Below, one piece after another: positions 55,114 to 62,557 of a stretch of DNA of 64,000 bases. Position 1 is the stretch's first letter. Every line of letters starts with the position of its first letter. Origin of the DNA: Psychroserpens jangbogonensis (GTDB taxonomy: Bacteria > Bacteroidota > Bacteroidia > Flavobacteriales > Flavobacteriaceae); assembly GCF_000797465.1 (NCBI RefSeq), contig NZ_JSWG01000012.1:1-64000 (forward strand), written 5' to 3'. The position numbers and the translations under genes are program-made. The notes below the pieces were generated by a model. The model was not told the DNA's origin and searched no databases. It was given only the letters and a program-made list of their open reading frames with translations.

Positions 55114-55749
55114 ATGAAACACCTTATCCTCTCTCTTGCTATTCTAGCATCTATGTTTAACTGTAAAAATGCTGAAACAAAACCTGAAATCAGTAAAGCT
55201 GAAATAAATGGTCTAGATGATTTATTTGTTATGATGCAAGGTTCTTTTAATTCTGAAATACAATCTGAAATAGATACTACTTATTTCAATATCTCACTTC
55301 ATATGTATCCAATTTGGGAAGAAAAGGGTAATTTTTTATATGTAGAACAAGCACTAAACGCAAGACAAAACAAACCTTACAGACAACGTGTTTACGAAGT
55401 AACACAATTAAATGATAGTGTTTTTAGTTCTGCCATCTATTCTATAGAGCATGATTCATTATGGATTGGGAAATGGAAAACTCCTGAGGCTTTTGACTCA
55501 CTAACTATGGATCAAGTGACTAAAAAAGAAGGTTGTGAAGTAGTCCTTACAAGAATCAAATCTGATTATTATAAAGGCGAAACAGGAGAAAAGACTTGTG
55601 AAAGCACATTATATGGCGCATCATATGCAACAAGTGAAGTAGAAATTTTATCAGACAAAATCATCTCTTGGGATCGAGGTTTTGACGATAAAGACGAACA
55701 TATTTGGGGAGCCGAAAAAGGGGGTTATATTTTTAATAGACTCGATTAA
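55114..55749 (+). CDS. CpcT/CpeT-like lipoprotein
   Basis: A 211-residue protein whose start at 55114 gives a lipoprotein signal (LSLAILASMFNCKNAE, Cys near 15). The body matches the CpcT/CpeT family: GLDDLFVMMQGSFNS, HMYPIWEEKGNFLYVEQALNARQNKPYRQR, GCEVVLTRI, KTCESTLYGASYATSEVEI and WDRGFDDKDEHIWGAEKGGYIFNR. In cyanobacteria this fold attaches bilins to phycobiliproteins. No phycobiliproteins are expected here, so this is a family member of unknown role in the envelope. A longer frame from 54994 lies within the kinase gene and is not used. It shares TTAA with the convergent CtlX-like gene's stop. Confidence 0.85.
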   Translation: MKHLILSLAILASMFNCKNAETKPEISKAEINGLDDLFVMMQGSFNSEIQSEIDTTYFNISLHMYPIWEEKGNFLYVEQALNARQNKPYRQRVYEVTQLNDSVFSSAIYSIEHDSLWIGKWKTPEAFDSLTMDQVTKKEGCEVVLTRIKSDYYKGETGEKTCESTLYGASYATSEVEILSDKIISWDRGFDDKDEHIWGAEKGGYIFNRLD

Positions 55750-56678
55750 ATTTTAGGCAAAAACACTTCTGCCATCATACATCGTGCACTACCACCACCA
55801 CAAGTTTCTATAGTTTCAAGAGAACTCGATATAATTGGACAGAATTTTTCTATAGTGGCTACTTGCTTTTGAGTTAAACTATCATGAGCTGCTTTACTCA
55901 TTACCAAATAGCGTTGGTTTAGATGTCCTTTTACCTGTAACATGTTTCCTGCGAACTGATGCATCTGTGCCTCAGAAATCTCAATAATTGCTTTACCGTC
56001 TTGTATGAGGTGCTTAATTACATTTTTACGTTCCTTTTTATCATCAATACTATCCAGGCAAATCACAGCAAATTTTTCGGCTAAACACATCATTACATTC
56101 GTATGATATATCGCTAAACGTTTTCCTTCAACAGTTTGGTTAGCTGTAAAGACAACTGGTGTGTATTCAAAATCTTCGCAAAACTCAATGAATAATTCCT
56201 CATCTGCTCGTGCCGATAAGGCACAATATGCTTTATGATTTACTCTATCAAGAAGTAAGCTTCCAGTGCCTTCTAAAAACACGCCTTCTTCTTCGGCGTT
56301 GGTGTAATCAATTATATTTTCAATTCTAAAACCTTCTTGCTCCAATCGTAAAAAGACTTCGTCTCGACGTTCTTGTCTTCTATTTTCAGCAAACATAGGA
56401 TACAAACCAATATCTCCATTTGAATGAAAACTCACCCAATTATTGGGGAAAATAGAATCAGGAGTATCCATTAATTTATCATCATCCTCAACAATAACAT
56501 TCACACCAACAGCTCTCAACTTTTCAACAAAAGCATCAAATTCTGCTTGCGCTTTTGTGTTAATTTCAGCATTTTTAATATCAATATCTTCCTGAAAATA
56601 GTTATTGATAGATGTTTGTTCGTTCATCCTAAAGTTTATAGGACGAATCATTAAAATCGTATTTGTGGTCTGTGACAT
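55746..56678 (-). CDS. ctlX: CtlX-like guanidino-group hydrolase (citrulline/arginine deiminase-related)
   Basis: A 310-residue member of the guanidino-modifying superfamily, CtlX type. Substrate-site motifs are PDSIFPNNWVSFH near 74-86 and EGVFLEGTGSLLLDR near 134. The catalytic His is likely in AIYHTNVMMCL near 196, and the nucleophile Cys in CGGGSARCMMAE at about 300. In Francisella ctlX was linked to citrulline use, but the exact substrate here is not shown. TAATTTTG (56699-56706) lies about 20 bp upstream of the ATG. The stop overlaps that of the CpeT-like gene by 4 bp. Confidence 0.88.
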   Translation of the reverse strand: MSQTTNTILMIRPINFRMNEQTSINNYFQEDIDIKNAEINTKAQAEFDAFVEKLRAVGVNVIVEDDDKLMDTPDSIFPNNWVSFHSNGDIGLYPMFAENRRQERRDEVFLRLEQEGFRIENIIDYTNAEEEGVFLEGTGSLLLDRVNHKAYCALSARADEELFIEFCEDFEYTPVVFTANQTVEGKRLAIYHTNVMMCLAEKFAVICLDSIDDKKERKNVIKHLIQDGKAIIEISEAQMHQFAGNMLQVKGHLNQRYLVMSKAAHDSLTQKQVATIEKFCPIISSSLETIETCGGGSARCMMAEVFLPKI

Positions 56679-56698
56679 TGCTTATAAATAGAGTAGTG

Positions 56699-56706
56699 CA
56701 AAATTA
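56699..56706 (-). promoter_or_regulatory. -7 box of the CtlX-like gene
   Basis: TAATTTTG on the minus strand, about 20 bp upstream of the ATG at 56678. Confidence 0.55.
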
Positions 56707-56726
56707 ATTAATTTTAATGTAGAAAA

Positions 56727-57116
56727 TCACATTGCACTTTTATTATTTTGATTTTGAAGTAACCATTCGATGGCAAGTTTTCGCTCACGAAATATTTTTA
56801 TATTCCAATTGTTGTTTTTATTAATATTCATGACTATTTGAGTTGCCATTTCGGCACTCTGACTATAGACAACAACTGCTCGAAACGCAACATCATCATT
56901 TAATTGACCCATAATCAATTGGGCATCAAATGTGTATGAATAACCATTTTCTTTATTAATTAATAATGAATATGGCGTCTTTAATTGAGCTTGCATAATG
57001 TTACGATATTTGATGACCATAGACTCGTCAAGAACGACAGCATCATTTATTATAATTTCTGCGATATTAGATTCAAGAAGAATAATCTTTCCGAAGGGTA
57101 AGAGAAAAGTTTTCAT
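56727..57116 (-). CDS. STAS/SEC14-like domain protein of unknown function
   Basis: A 129-residue cytosolic protein with no signal or TM segment. The pattern of alternating strands and helices (GKIILLESNIAEIIIND, YSLLINKENGYSYTF, FRAVVVYSQSAEMATQIVMNI) and the end motif IFRERKLAIEWLLQ resemble small SpoIIAA/STAS-SEC14-like proteins common in Bacteroidetes. The assignment is tentative. Its promoter overlaps that of the divergent M14 peptidase. Confidence 0.7.
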   Translation of the reverse strand: MKTFLLPFGKIILLESNIAEIIINDAVVLDESMVIKYRNIMQAQLKTPYSLLINKENGYSYTFDAQLIMGQLNDDVAFRAVVVYSQSAEMATQIVMNINKNNNWNIKIFRERKLAIEWLLQNQNNKSAM

Positions 57117-57141
57117 TTAGTTATTAGTTTAAAGGGATAAT

Positions 57142-57160
57142 CAAATTTAGATTAACTTTG
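57142..57160. promoter_or_regulatory. Paired divergent -7 boxes
   Basis: TAAATTTG on the minus strand (57149-57142) serves the gene starting at 57116. TAACTTTG on the plus strand (57153-57160) could serve the M14 gene at 57241. They are 3 bp apart, so the two promoters would compete. Confidence 0.5.
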
Positions 57161-57240
57161 AATTGTTTTTCATCAATTTTGCTAAAGAAATAAACAAGAA
57201 TGTTAACAATTAAAAAATCATCTTCACTATCTAATGACAA

Positions 57241-58986
57241 ATGAATAAATTAGCCCTTCTCTTTCTCGTTTTAATTTTAGTTTCTTGTTCTTCGAAAAAA
57301 AAACAGCAAACCGATAACTTCACAACTGTTTTCGAAACTTCAAACGGTACAGAAACAGCAACCTACGAACAAACTATAGGTTTCTATTCAGATTTAGCTG
57401 AAACTTATCCTGAAATTTCTATTCAAGCCATTGGTGAAACTGATTCTGGCAAACCTTTACACATTGTAACTCTTAATTCTAACAATGAATTTAATTTTGA
57501 AGCCATAAGAAAAAACGGCAAACGAATTTTGCTAATTAACAATGGTATTCACCCTGGAGAATCTGATGGAATTGATGCTACAATGCTTTTATTTAGAGAT
57601 ATCGTACAAGGTAAAATCAATCTCCCTAAACAAACAGTGCTAGTCACCATTCCTATTTATAATGTAGGTGGAAGTCTAAATCGAAATTCAACTACAAGAA
57701 CTAATCAAAATGGGCCTAAATCATATGGATTTAGAGGAAATGCTCGCAATTTTGATCTTAACAGAGACTTTATTAAGAGTGACACAAAAAACGCAAGAAC
57801 TTTTGCTGAAATTTTTCATTTAGTAAAACCAGATGTCTTTATTGACAACCATGTAAGCAATGGAGCTGACTACCAATATACTTTAACACATTTATTTACA
57901 CAGCATGATAAATTAGGTGGTAGTCTAGGTGATTTTTTACATACTAAAATGATGCCTCAACTCGAGCAAAAATTACAAGATAAGAATTGGGACATCACTC
58001 CATATGTGAATGTATTCAACAGAACTCCTGAAAAAGGATTCAGTCAGTTTATGGATTCTCCGAGGTACTCAACTGGCTACACAACACTCTGGAACACTTT
58101 AGGAATGATGGTTGAGACTCATATGCTAAAACCGTATAAGCAACGTGTTGAAGGCACCTATGAACTCATGAAAAGCATGATTGAAATCACAGAATCTGAA
58201 GGCGATGAAATTTCAAATTTAAGAGCAAATGCAGTTCAAGAATTACAAAAAAATTCAACATATCCAATACAATGGTCTATTGACACCACACAAACAACTA
58301 CACTTCAGTTTAAAGGTTTTGAAGGTAATATGATTGATAGTGATGTAACAGATTCACAACGTTTAAAATACGATTCAACTAAACCATTTACTAAAGAAAT
58401 AAGGTATAGTAATTATATGAAATCTACTTTAGAAGTTGATGTTCCAAAAGCTTATGTGATTCCGAAAAATTGGTGGACTGTTATTGATTTATTAAAGTTG
58501 AATGCTGTAGAGATGACTCCGTTTAAAAATGATACAACACTCATCGTGAAATCTTATAAAATAATAAGCTACGACACCAGAAAACAAGCTTATGAAGGTC
58601 ATTACCAACACTACAATGTGGAGTTAGATCATACTGAGGAAGAAGTTACTTTCACAAAAGGAGACTATTTGGTGTTGACAAACCAAAATGCATTTAGGTA
58701 TCTGATTGAAACTCTAGAACCACAAGCGCCAGATTCATTTTTTATTTGGAACTTCTTTGACACTATTCTACAGCAAAAGGAAGGTTTCTCTCCTTATGTA
58801 TGGGAAGATAAAGCAAAATTAATTTTAGAACAGAATCCTGAACTCAATAAAGAATTCAATATAAAAAAGACAAACGACCAGGAATTTGCAAACAATTGGT
58901 ATGCGCAATTAGATTGGCTGCATAAACAAAGTGAACATTATGAAAAAGCGCATTTACAATATCCAGTGTATCGCTTATTCAAATAA
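57241..58986 (+). CDS. M14 zinc carboxypeptidase-like lipoprotein
   Basis: A 581-residue M14-family metallopeptidase with a lipobox (FLVLILVSCSSKKK, Cys near 16). The zinc ligands are His and Glu of GIHPGESDG at about 104 and 107 and a His in FIDNHVSNGADYQYT near 203. The catalytic Glu is likely in MVETHML near 291. RNFDLNRDFI near 175 supplies the substrate-binding Arg/Asn-Asp region. A ~260-residue C-terminal extension of unknown function follows. It probably trims peptides in the periplasm or at the cell surface. Confidence 0.9.
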   Translation: MNKLALLFLVLILVSCSSKKKQQTDNFTTVFETSNGTETATYEQTIGFYSDLAETYPEISIQAIGETDSGKPLHIVTLNSNNEFNFEAIRKNGKRILLINNGIHPGESDGIDATMLLFRDIVQGKINLPKQTVLVTIPIYNVGGSLNRNSTTRTNQNGPKSYGFRGNARNFDLNRDFIKSDTKNARTFAEIFHLVKPDVFIDNHVSNGADYQYTLTHLFTQHDKLGGSLGDFLHTKMMPQLEQKLQDKNWDITPYVNVFNRTPEKGFSQFMDSPRYSTGYTTLWNTLGMMVETHMLKPYKQRVEGTYELMKSMIEITESEGDEISNLRANAVQELQKNSTYPIQWSIDTTQTTTLQFKGFEGNMIDSDVTDSQRLKYDSTKPFTKEIRYSNYMKSTLEVDVPKAYVIPKNWWTVIDLLKLNAVEMTPFKNDTTLIVKSYKIISYDTRKQAYEGHYQHYNVELDHTEEEVTFTKGDYLVLTNQNAFRYLIETLEPQAPDSFFIWNFFDTILQQKEGFSPYVWEDKAKLILEQNPELNKEFNIKKTNDQEFANNWYAQLDWLHKQSEHYEKAHLQYPVYRLFK

Positions 58987-58987
58987 C

Positions 58988-59428
58988 TTATTTCATTAGT
59001 TTTTTCAAATATTTCTTTACCATATTTCCTGAAGAAGGATGATAATATACTGTATTTGTACTTCTATCTACAAGTTGGAATGAATATTCTGTGTTTCCAG
59101 AAAAACTTTTAGAACTCTGAATAAATATCATATATTTATAAGTCTCTATAGGATATTTGTCATCACCATATCCTGTTGTAACGTCAGAAACATCTGCAAT
59201 ATAAAACGGCTTTCCGTAGTTTTTATCAAATTGTTTTGTCAGCCATTTTTTAGTACCTCTAGCTTTAAATGCAGGCATGACAAGAACTGTTCCTTCATAA
59301 TTTTTAAAATCTGCTGGTGCTATTTCCCCAACCATTGCAGCCTCCTGTGTTGGAAGTCCTGTTTGAGCAAAACTTGAATTAAATGAAACAATAAGAAAAA
59401 CTATAATTAGGAATGTAAATTTTCTCAT
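58988..59428 (-). CDS. Secreted protein of unknown function
   Basis: A 146-residue protein with a signal peptide (FLIIVFLIVSFNSSFAQ). The mature part is small and beta-rich (FKNYEGTVLVMPAFKARG, YKYMIFIQSSKSFSGNTEYSFQLVDRSTNTVYYH) with a basic C-terminus (MVKKYLKKLMK). I do not recognise a family. Its stop is 1 bp from that of the convergent M14 gene. Confidence 0.75.
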   Translation of the reverse strand: MRKFTFLIIVFLIVSFNSSFAQTGLPTQEAAMVGEIAPADFKNYEGTVLVMPAFKARGTKKWLTKQFDKNYGKPFYIADVSDVTTGYGDDKYPIETYKYMIFIQSSKSFSGNTEYSFQLVDRSTNTVYYHPSSGNMVKKYLKKLMK

Positions 59429-59548
59429 GTATTGTGATTTATAAATTACTAACTAAAATTAGCATTAATAATTCATAAAAAAACTAACCCATAGGGTTTT
59501 ATTTGAAAAAAAAATCTAAAAACGGCGTTGAAAAAAATTAATCCTGAA

Positions 59549-60130
59549 TTAAACTAATATTTTAATATTAGCATAACTATTCTCTAGAGCTTTTATAGAT
59601 TCTTCTTCATTTAGCCATGCAACTTTAGTGATCCCTTCATTTTCCTGAGGAGACAATGATCCTTTATAAGACGTTTTCATTTCAAACCAATACGTAATTT
59701 TAATTTTGTGCTTGCCATTACGTTTGAAGATATGATATGTTATATCAATAGGTTTTGTAATCGACAAGCCAGAAACACCAGTTTCTTCTTCCACTTCTCT
59801 TAAAGCAGTTTCTTCAATAGTTTCTTTATGTTCAGCTTTTCCCTTTGGTAAATCCCATTTATCATTTCTGTAGATAAAAAGGACTTCTCCTTTGTCATTA
59901 ATGACTTTTCCTCCTCCAGCAATAACATTAGGAAGTGTTTTTAAGAACTTATTGATTAGACCTTCGTTTGTTCTTCCAATAAGACGAATTTCTTTCAAAG
60001 ACGTTGAATTTAATTCTCTTACTACCTTACCTATATTTACGGTAGACAGTAGGTAATTTTTAAAATTACGTTCAGGACTAACTTGGGTAGTTAGAATTAT
60101 AGGTTTATCATTTACAAAAACGCGGTACAT
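59549..60130 (-). CDS. Nudix hydrolase
   Basis: A 193-residue protein with a Nudix box at about 98-120 (G of GKAEHKET, then ALREVEEETGV, matching Gx5Ex7REUxEExGU). The domain spans about 65-190 and follows an N-terminal ~65-residue extension. It should cleave nucleoside diphosphate-linked substrates using Mg ions; the specific substrate is not indicated. It is divergent from pyrE. Confidence 0.92.
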   Translation of the reverse strand: MYRVFVNDKPIILTTQVSPERNFKNYLLSTVNIGKVVRELNSTSLKEIRLIGRTNEGLINKFLKTLPNVIAGGGKVINDKGEVLFIYRNDKWDLPKGKAEHKETIEETALREVEEETGVSGLSITKPIDITYHIFKRNGKHKIKITYWFEMKTSYKGSLSPQENEGITKVAWLNEEESIKALENSYANIKILV

Positions 60131-60242
60131 TAGTTTGCTCGTATAGTATTTGGAAAGTAAAAATATAATTTTTTATACTACTATGCTCCATTTTAATATT
60201 AATTTTATATTAAGTTTAAAATCAAATTAGGTTTAAATTATG

Positions 60243-60250
60243 TAATTTTG
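60243..60250 (+). promoter_or_regulatory. -7 box abutting pyrE
   Basis: TAATTTTG ends 4 bases before the pyrE ATG, so the transcript should begin at or next to the start codon. Confidence 0.55.
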
Positions 60251-60254
60251 CGCT

Positions 60255-60899
60255 ATGATTTTTGACAAAAAAACCGCAAAACAAACTGCCGAAGTTTTAC
60301 TACAGGTAAATGCTATAAAATTGCAACCTAATAATCCCTTCACATGGGCTTCAGGCTGGAAGTCTCCTATTTATTGTGACAATAGAATTGTACTCTCTTT
60401 TCCTAAGATTAGAAATTACATTCGTACCACAATGGCTAAACAAATTGAAGAAAAATATGGTAATATCGATGTTATTGCTGGCGTTGCTACAGGTGCTATT
60501 GGAATTGGCATCTTGGTTGCGGAAGAACTAGGACTACCATTCGTTTATGTTAGACCAGAAGCAAAGTCTCATGGTCGTCAAAACCAAATTGAAGGGTTTA
60601 TAGAGAGTGGGCAAAATGTTGTAGTTGTTGAGGATTTAATTAGCACAGGAAAAAGTAGCCTAAACGCTGTTAAAGCTCTAGAAGAAGCCAAGGTGAATGT
60701 CAAAGGCATGGTTGCTATATTTTCATACGGTTTTGAAGTAGCAAGCGATAATTTTGAGAAAGCAAATGTCGAGTTGTATACGCTAAGTAACTATGAAAAC
60801 TTATTAGAACAAGCACTAGACACAAAATATATTACTTCAAAAGAACAGGACATTTTAGCACTTTGGAATGCCAATCCGAGTGAATGGAACGGATTTTGA
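60255..60899 (+). CDS. pyrE: Orotate phosphoribosyltransferase
   Basis: This 214-residue enzyme makes orotidine 5'-phosphate from orotate and PRPP in pyrimidine synthesis. The PRPP motif is VVVVEDLISTGKSS near 121-134, and the catalytic loop region is VRPEAKSHGRQNQIEG near 100. The N-terminal FTWASGWKSPIYCDNRIVLSFPKIR is typical of PyrE. It is normal in length and stands alone, with a likely leaderless start. Confidence 0.97.
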   Translation: MIFDKKTAKQTAEVLLQVNAIKLQPNNPFTWASGWKSPIYCDNRIVLSFPKIRNYIRTTMAKQIEEKYGNIDVIAGVATGAIGIGILVAEELGLPFVYVRPEAKSHGRQNQIEGFIESGQNVVVVEDLISTGKSSLNAVKALEEAKVNVKGMVAIFSYGFEVASDNFEKANVELYTLSNYENLLEQALDTKYITSKEQDILALWNANPSEWNGF

Positions 60900-60935
60900 A
60901 TACATACTTAATAATTAATACAAATATTTAAAAGA

Positions 60936-61331
60936 ATGAATTTAGAATCACCAAAAACAACTATAAATAAATCGGCTAAAGAAACTTTTGATTTTTTATC
61001 TGATGTGAAAAATTTCGAAAAGTTAATGCCTGAAAACATTAGCAAATTTGAAGTTCTTGACGACGACAAATTTTTGTTTGCCTTAAAAGGAATGCCAGAA
61101 ATTATACTCAAAAAGAAGGAAGCCATTTCACCTAGCAAAATTGTTTTGGGTGCAGCTGGAGGTAAATTAGATTTCTCACTTACTGCAGATATAACTGCTA
61201 TTGACGAAAACTCAAGTGAAACTCAATTAGCTTTTGAAGGAGAATTTAATGCCATGATGGCCATGATGATAAAAGGGCCAATCACTAAATTTATTGAAAC
61301 CTTGGCTACCAATATTCCAAAAGCGGTTTAA
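60936..61331 (+). CDS. SRPBCC (START-like) domain protein
   Basis: A 131-residue single-domain protein of the SRPBCC/polyketide-cyclase fold. It begins TTINKSAKETFDFLSDVKNFEKLMPENI, the usual first strand and helix, and continues with strands FEVLDDDKFLFALKGM and LAFEGEFNAMMAMMIKGPI before the C-terminal helix ITKFIETLATNI. Such proteins bind hydrophobic ligands; none is indicated. It follows pyrE by 36 bp and shares TTAA with the convergent birA stop. Confidence 0.85.
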   Translation: MNLESPKTTINKSAKETFDFLSDVKNFEKLMPENISKFEVLDDDKFLFALKGMPEIILKKKEAISPSKIVLGAAGGKLDFSLTADITAIDENSSETQLAFEGEFNAMMAMMIKGPITKFIETLATNIPKAV

Positions 61332-62059
61332 AAAAGTAATTGCACATCTTTAAGTTCAAACGATTTCACAATATCATCTTCAATCAACACCTTGAGATGA
61401 CCAGAATCATCTACGCCTCTAATAAATCCGGAGAATAGAGTACCTTCCTTGTCCTTAAACGTGGATGGTTTATCTTTTCTGAATAAGTTATTTTCATAAG
61501 CTAACTTTAAATCTCCATATGATTTAGATTCTAAGATTGAAAAATACTTCTTTAACTGTTTTAACACTTCTTGAAGCACTTGATCACGATCAAAATGCTT
61601 TCCAGATATCAATTGCATTGACGTTGCATTAGGCAAATCATTGAATATTGTTTGGTTTACATTGATGCCAATTCCAATAATTGATGACTGTAATTGATTC
61701 TGTTTAATGACATTTTCAATTAAAATACCACATAGTTTTTGCTGTTCTGACAAAATGTCGTTAGGCCATTTAATTTTTAGTGTCTTAATTTGAAACGCCT
61801 TTAAGGCATCAAAAACAGCAAGAGACACAGCCATACTTAAGTAAAAATGGGACTCTGCACTCAAACCAGACATCTCTTTAAAGACACTAAACATAAGGTT
61901 TTTAGCGTTTTGAGATTGCCATTGCGTACCCATTTGCCCACGACCATTAGTTTGGTTATCGGCTACAACTACTGTGAAATCTTCAACGGATTCTTCAGCA
62001 CTAAGCTGTCGTAAAAAAGAGTTAGTAGAGTCAATGGCATTAAGTTTGATTATACGCAT
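61328..62059 (-). CDS. birA: Biotin--[acetyl-CoA-carboxylase] ligase
   Basis: A 243-residue biotin protein ligase that attaches biotin to carboxyl carrier protein. The biotinyl-AMP motif is NGRGQMGTQWQS near 38-49, with IKWPNDILSEQQKLCGILIEN near 97-118 and IIGIGINVNQ near 128. There is no N-terminal helix-turn-helix, so this form is enzymatic only and not a repressor, as in many Bacteroidetes. It is divergent from rsfS. Confidence 0.95.
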   Translation of the reverse strand: MRIIKLNAIDSTNSFLRQLSAEESVEDFTVVVADNQTNGRGQMGTQWQSQNAKNLMFSVFKEMSGLSAESHFYLSMAVSLAVFDALKAFQIKTLKIKWPNDILSEQQKLCGILIENVIKQNQLQSSIIGIGINVNQTIFNDLPNATSMQLISGKHFDRDQVLQEVLKQLKKYFSILESKSYGDLKLAYENNLFRKDKPSTFKDKEGTLFSGFIRGVDDSGHLKVLIEDDIVKSFELKDVQLLF

Positions 62060-62127
62060 AGTATTGTGTTAAAAAAATTTAAGAATTTCTTATCAGTATT
62101 AAAACTTAATAAGAGTAAAAAAAATAA

Positions 62128-62135
62128 TAACTTTG
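62128..62135 (+). promoter_or_regulatory. -7 box of rsfS
   Basis: TAACTTTG matches TAnnTTTG and lies 20 bp upstream of the rsfS ATG. Confidence 0.6.
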
Positions 62136-62155
62136 CACAAAATTAAATCAATTTA

Positions 62156-62527
62156 ATGGCGAAAAAAAATACGAGTCCAGACGAACTAATTGCAACAGTA
62201 ATTGCTGGTATTGAAGATGTAAAAGGAAAAGAGATTACAATTCTTGATTTAAGAGAAATTGAGAATACAGTTTGTGATTATTTCATCATATGTGAAGGTA
62301 CTTCGAATACTCAAGTAAACGCCATAGTAAATTCCATACAGAAAAAAGTAAGTAAAGAACTTAAAGATAACCCTTGGCACGTTGAAGGTGTTGATAATGC
62401 TGAATGGGTATTAATGGATTATGTTAATGTGGTTGTGCATGTATTTCAAAAGCACATAAGATCTTACTACGACATTGAAAGCCTTTGGGGAGATGCAAAG
62501 ACGACAGTTATAGAAACTAGTTACTAA
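62156..62527 (+). CDS. rsfS: Ribosomal silencing factor RsfS
   Basis: A 123-residue RsfS/Iojap protein. It binds L14 on the 50S subunit and blocks subunit joining when nutrients are short. Motifs are the EITILDLREIENTVCDYFIICEGTS core, VNAIVNSIQKKV and the C-terminal GVDNAEWVLMDYVNVVVHVFQKHIRSYYDIESLW, which is diagnostic. It precedes ftsH by 30 bp, a pairing common in Bacteroidetes. A short GCCAC/GTGGC hairpin lies in between. Confidence 0.96.
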   Translation: MAKKNTSPDELIATVIAGIEDVKGKEITILDLREIENTVCDYFIICEGTSNTQVNAIVNSIQKKVSKELKDNPWHVEGVDNAEWVLMDYVNVVVHVFQKHIRSYYDIESLWGDAKTTVIETSY

Positions 62528-62557
62528 CAAAATTAGCCACTTCGTGGCATTTATATA

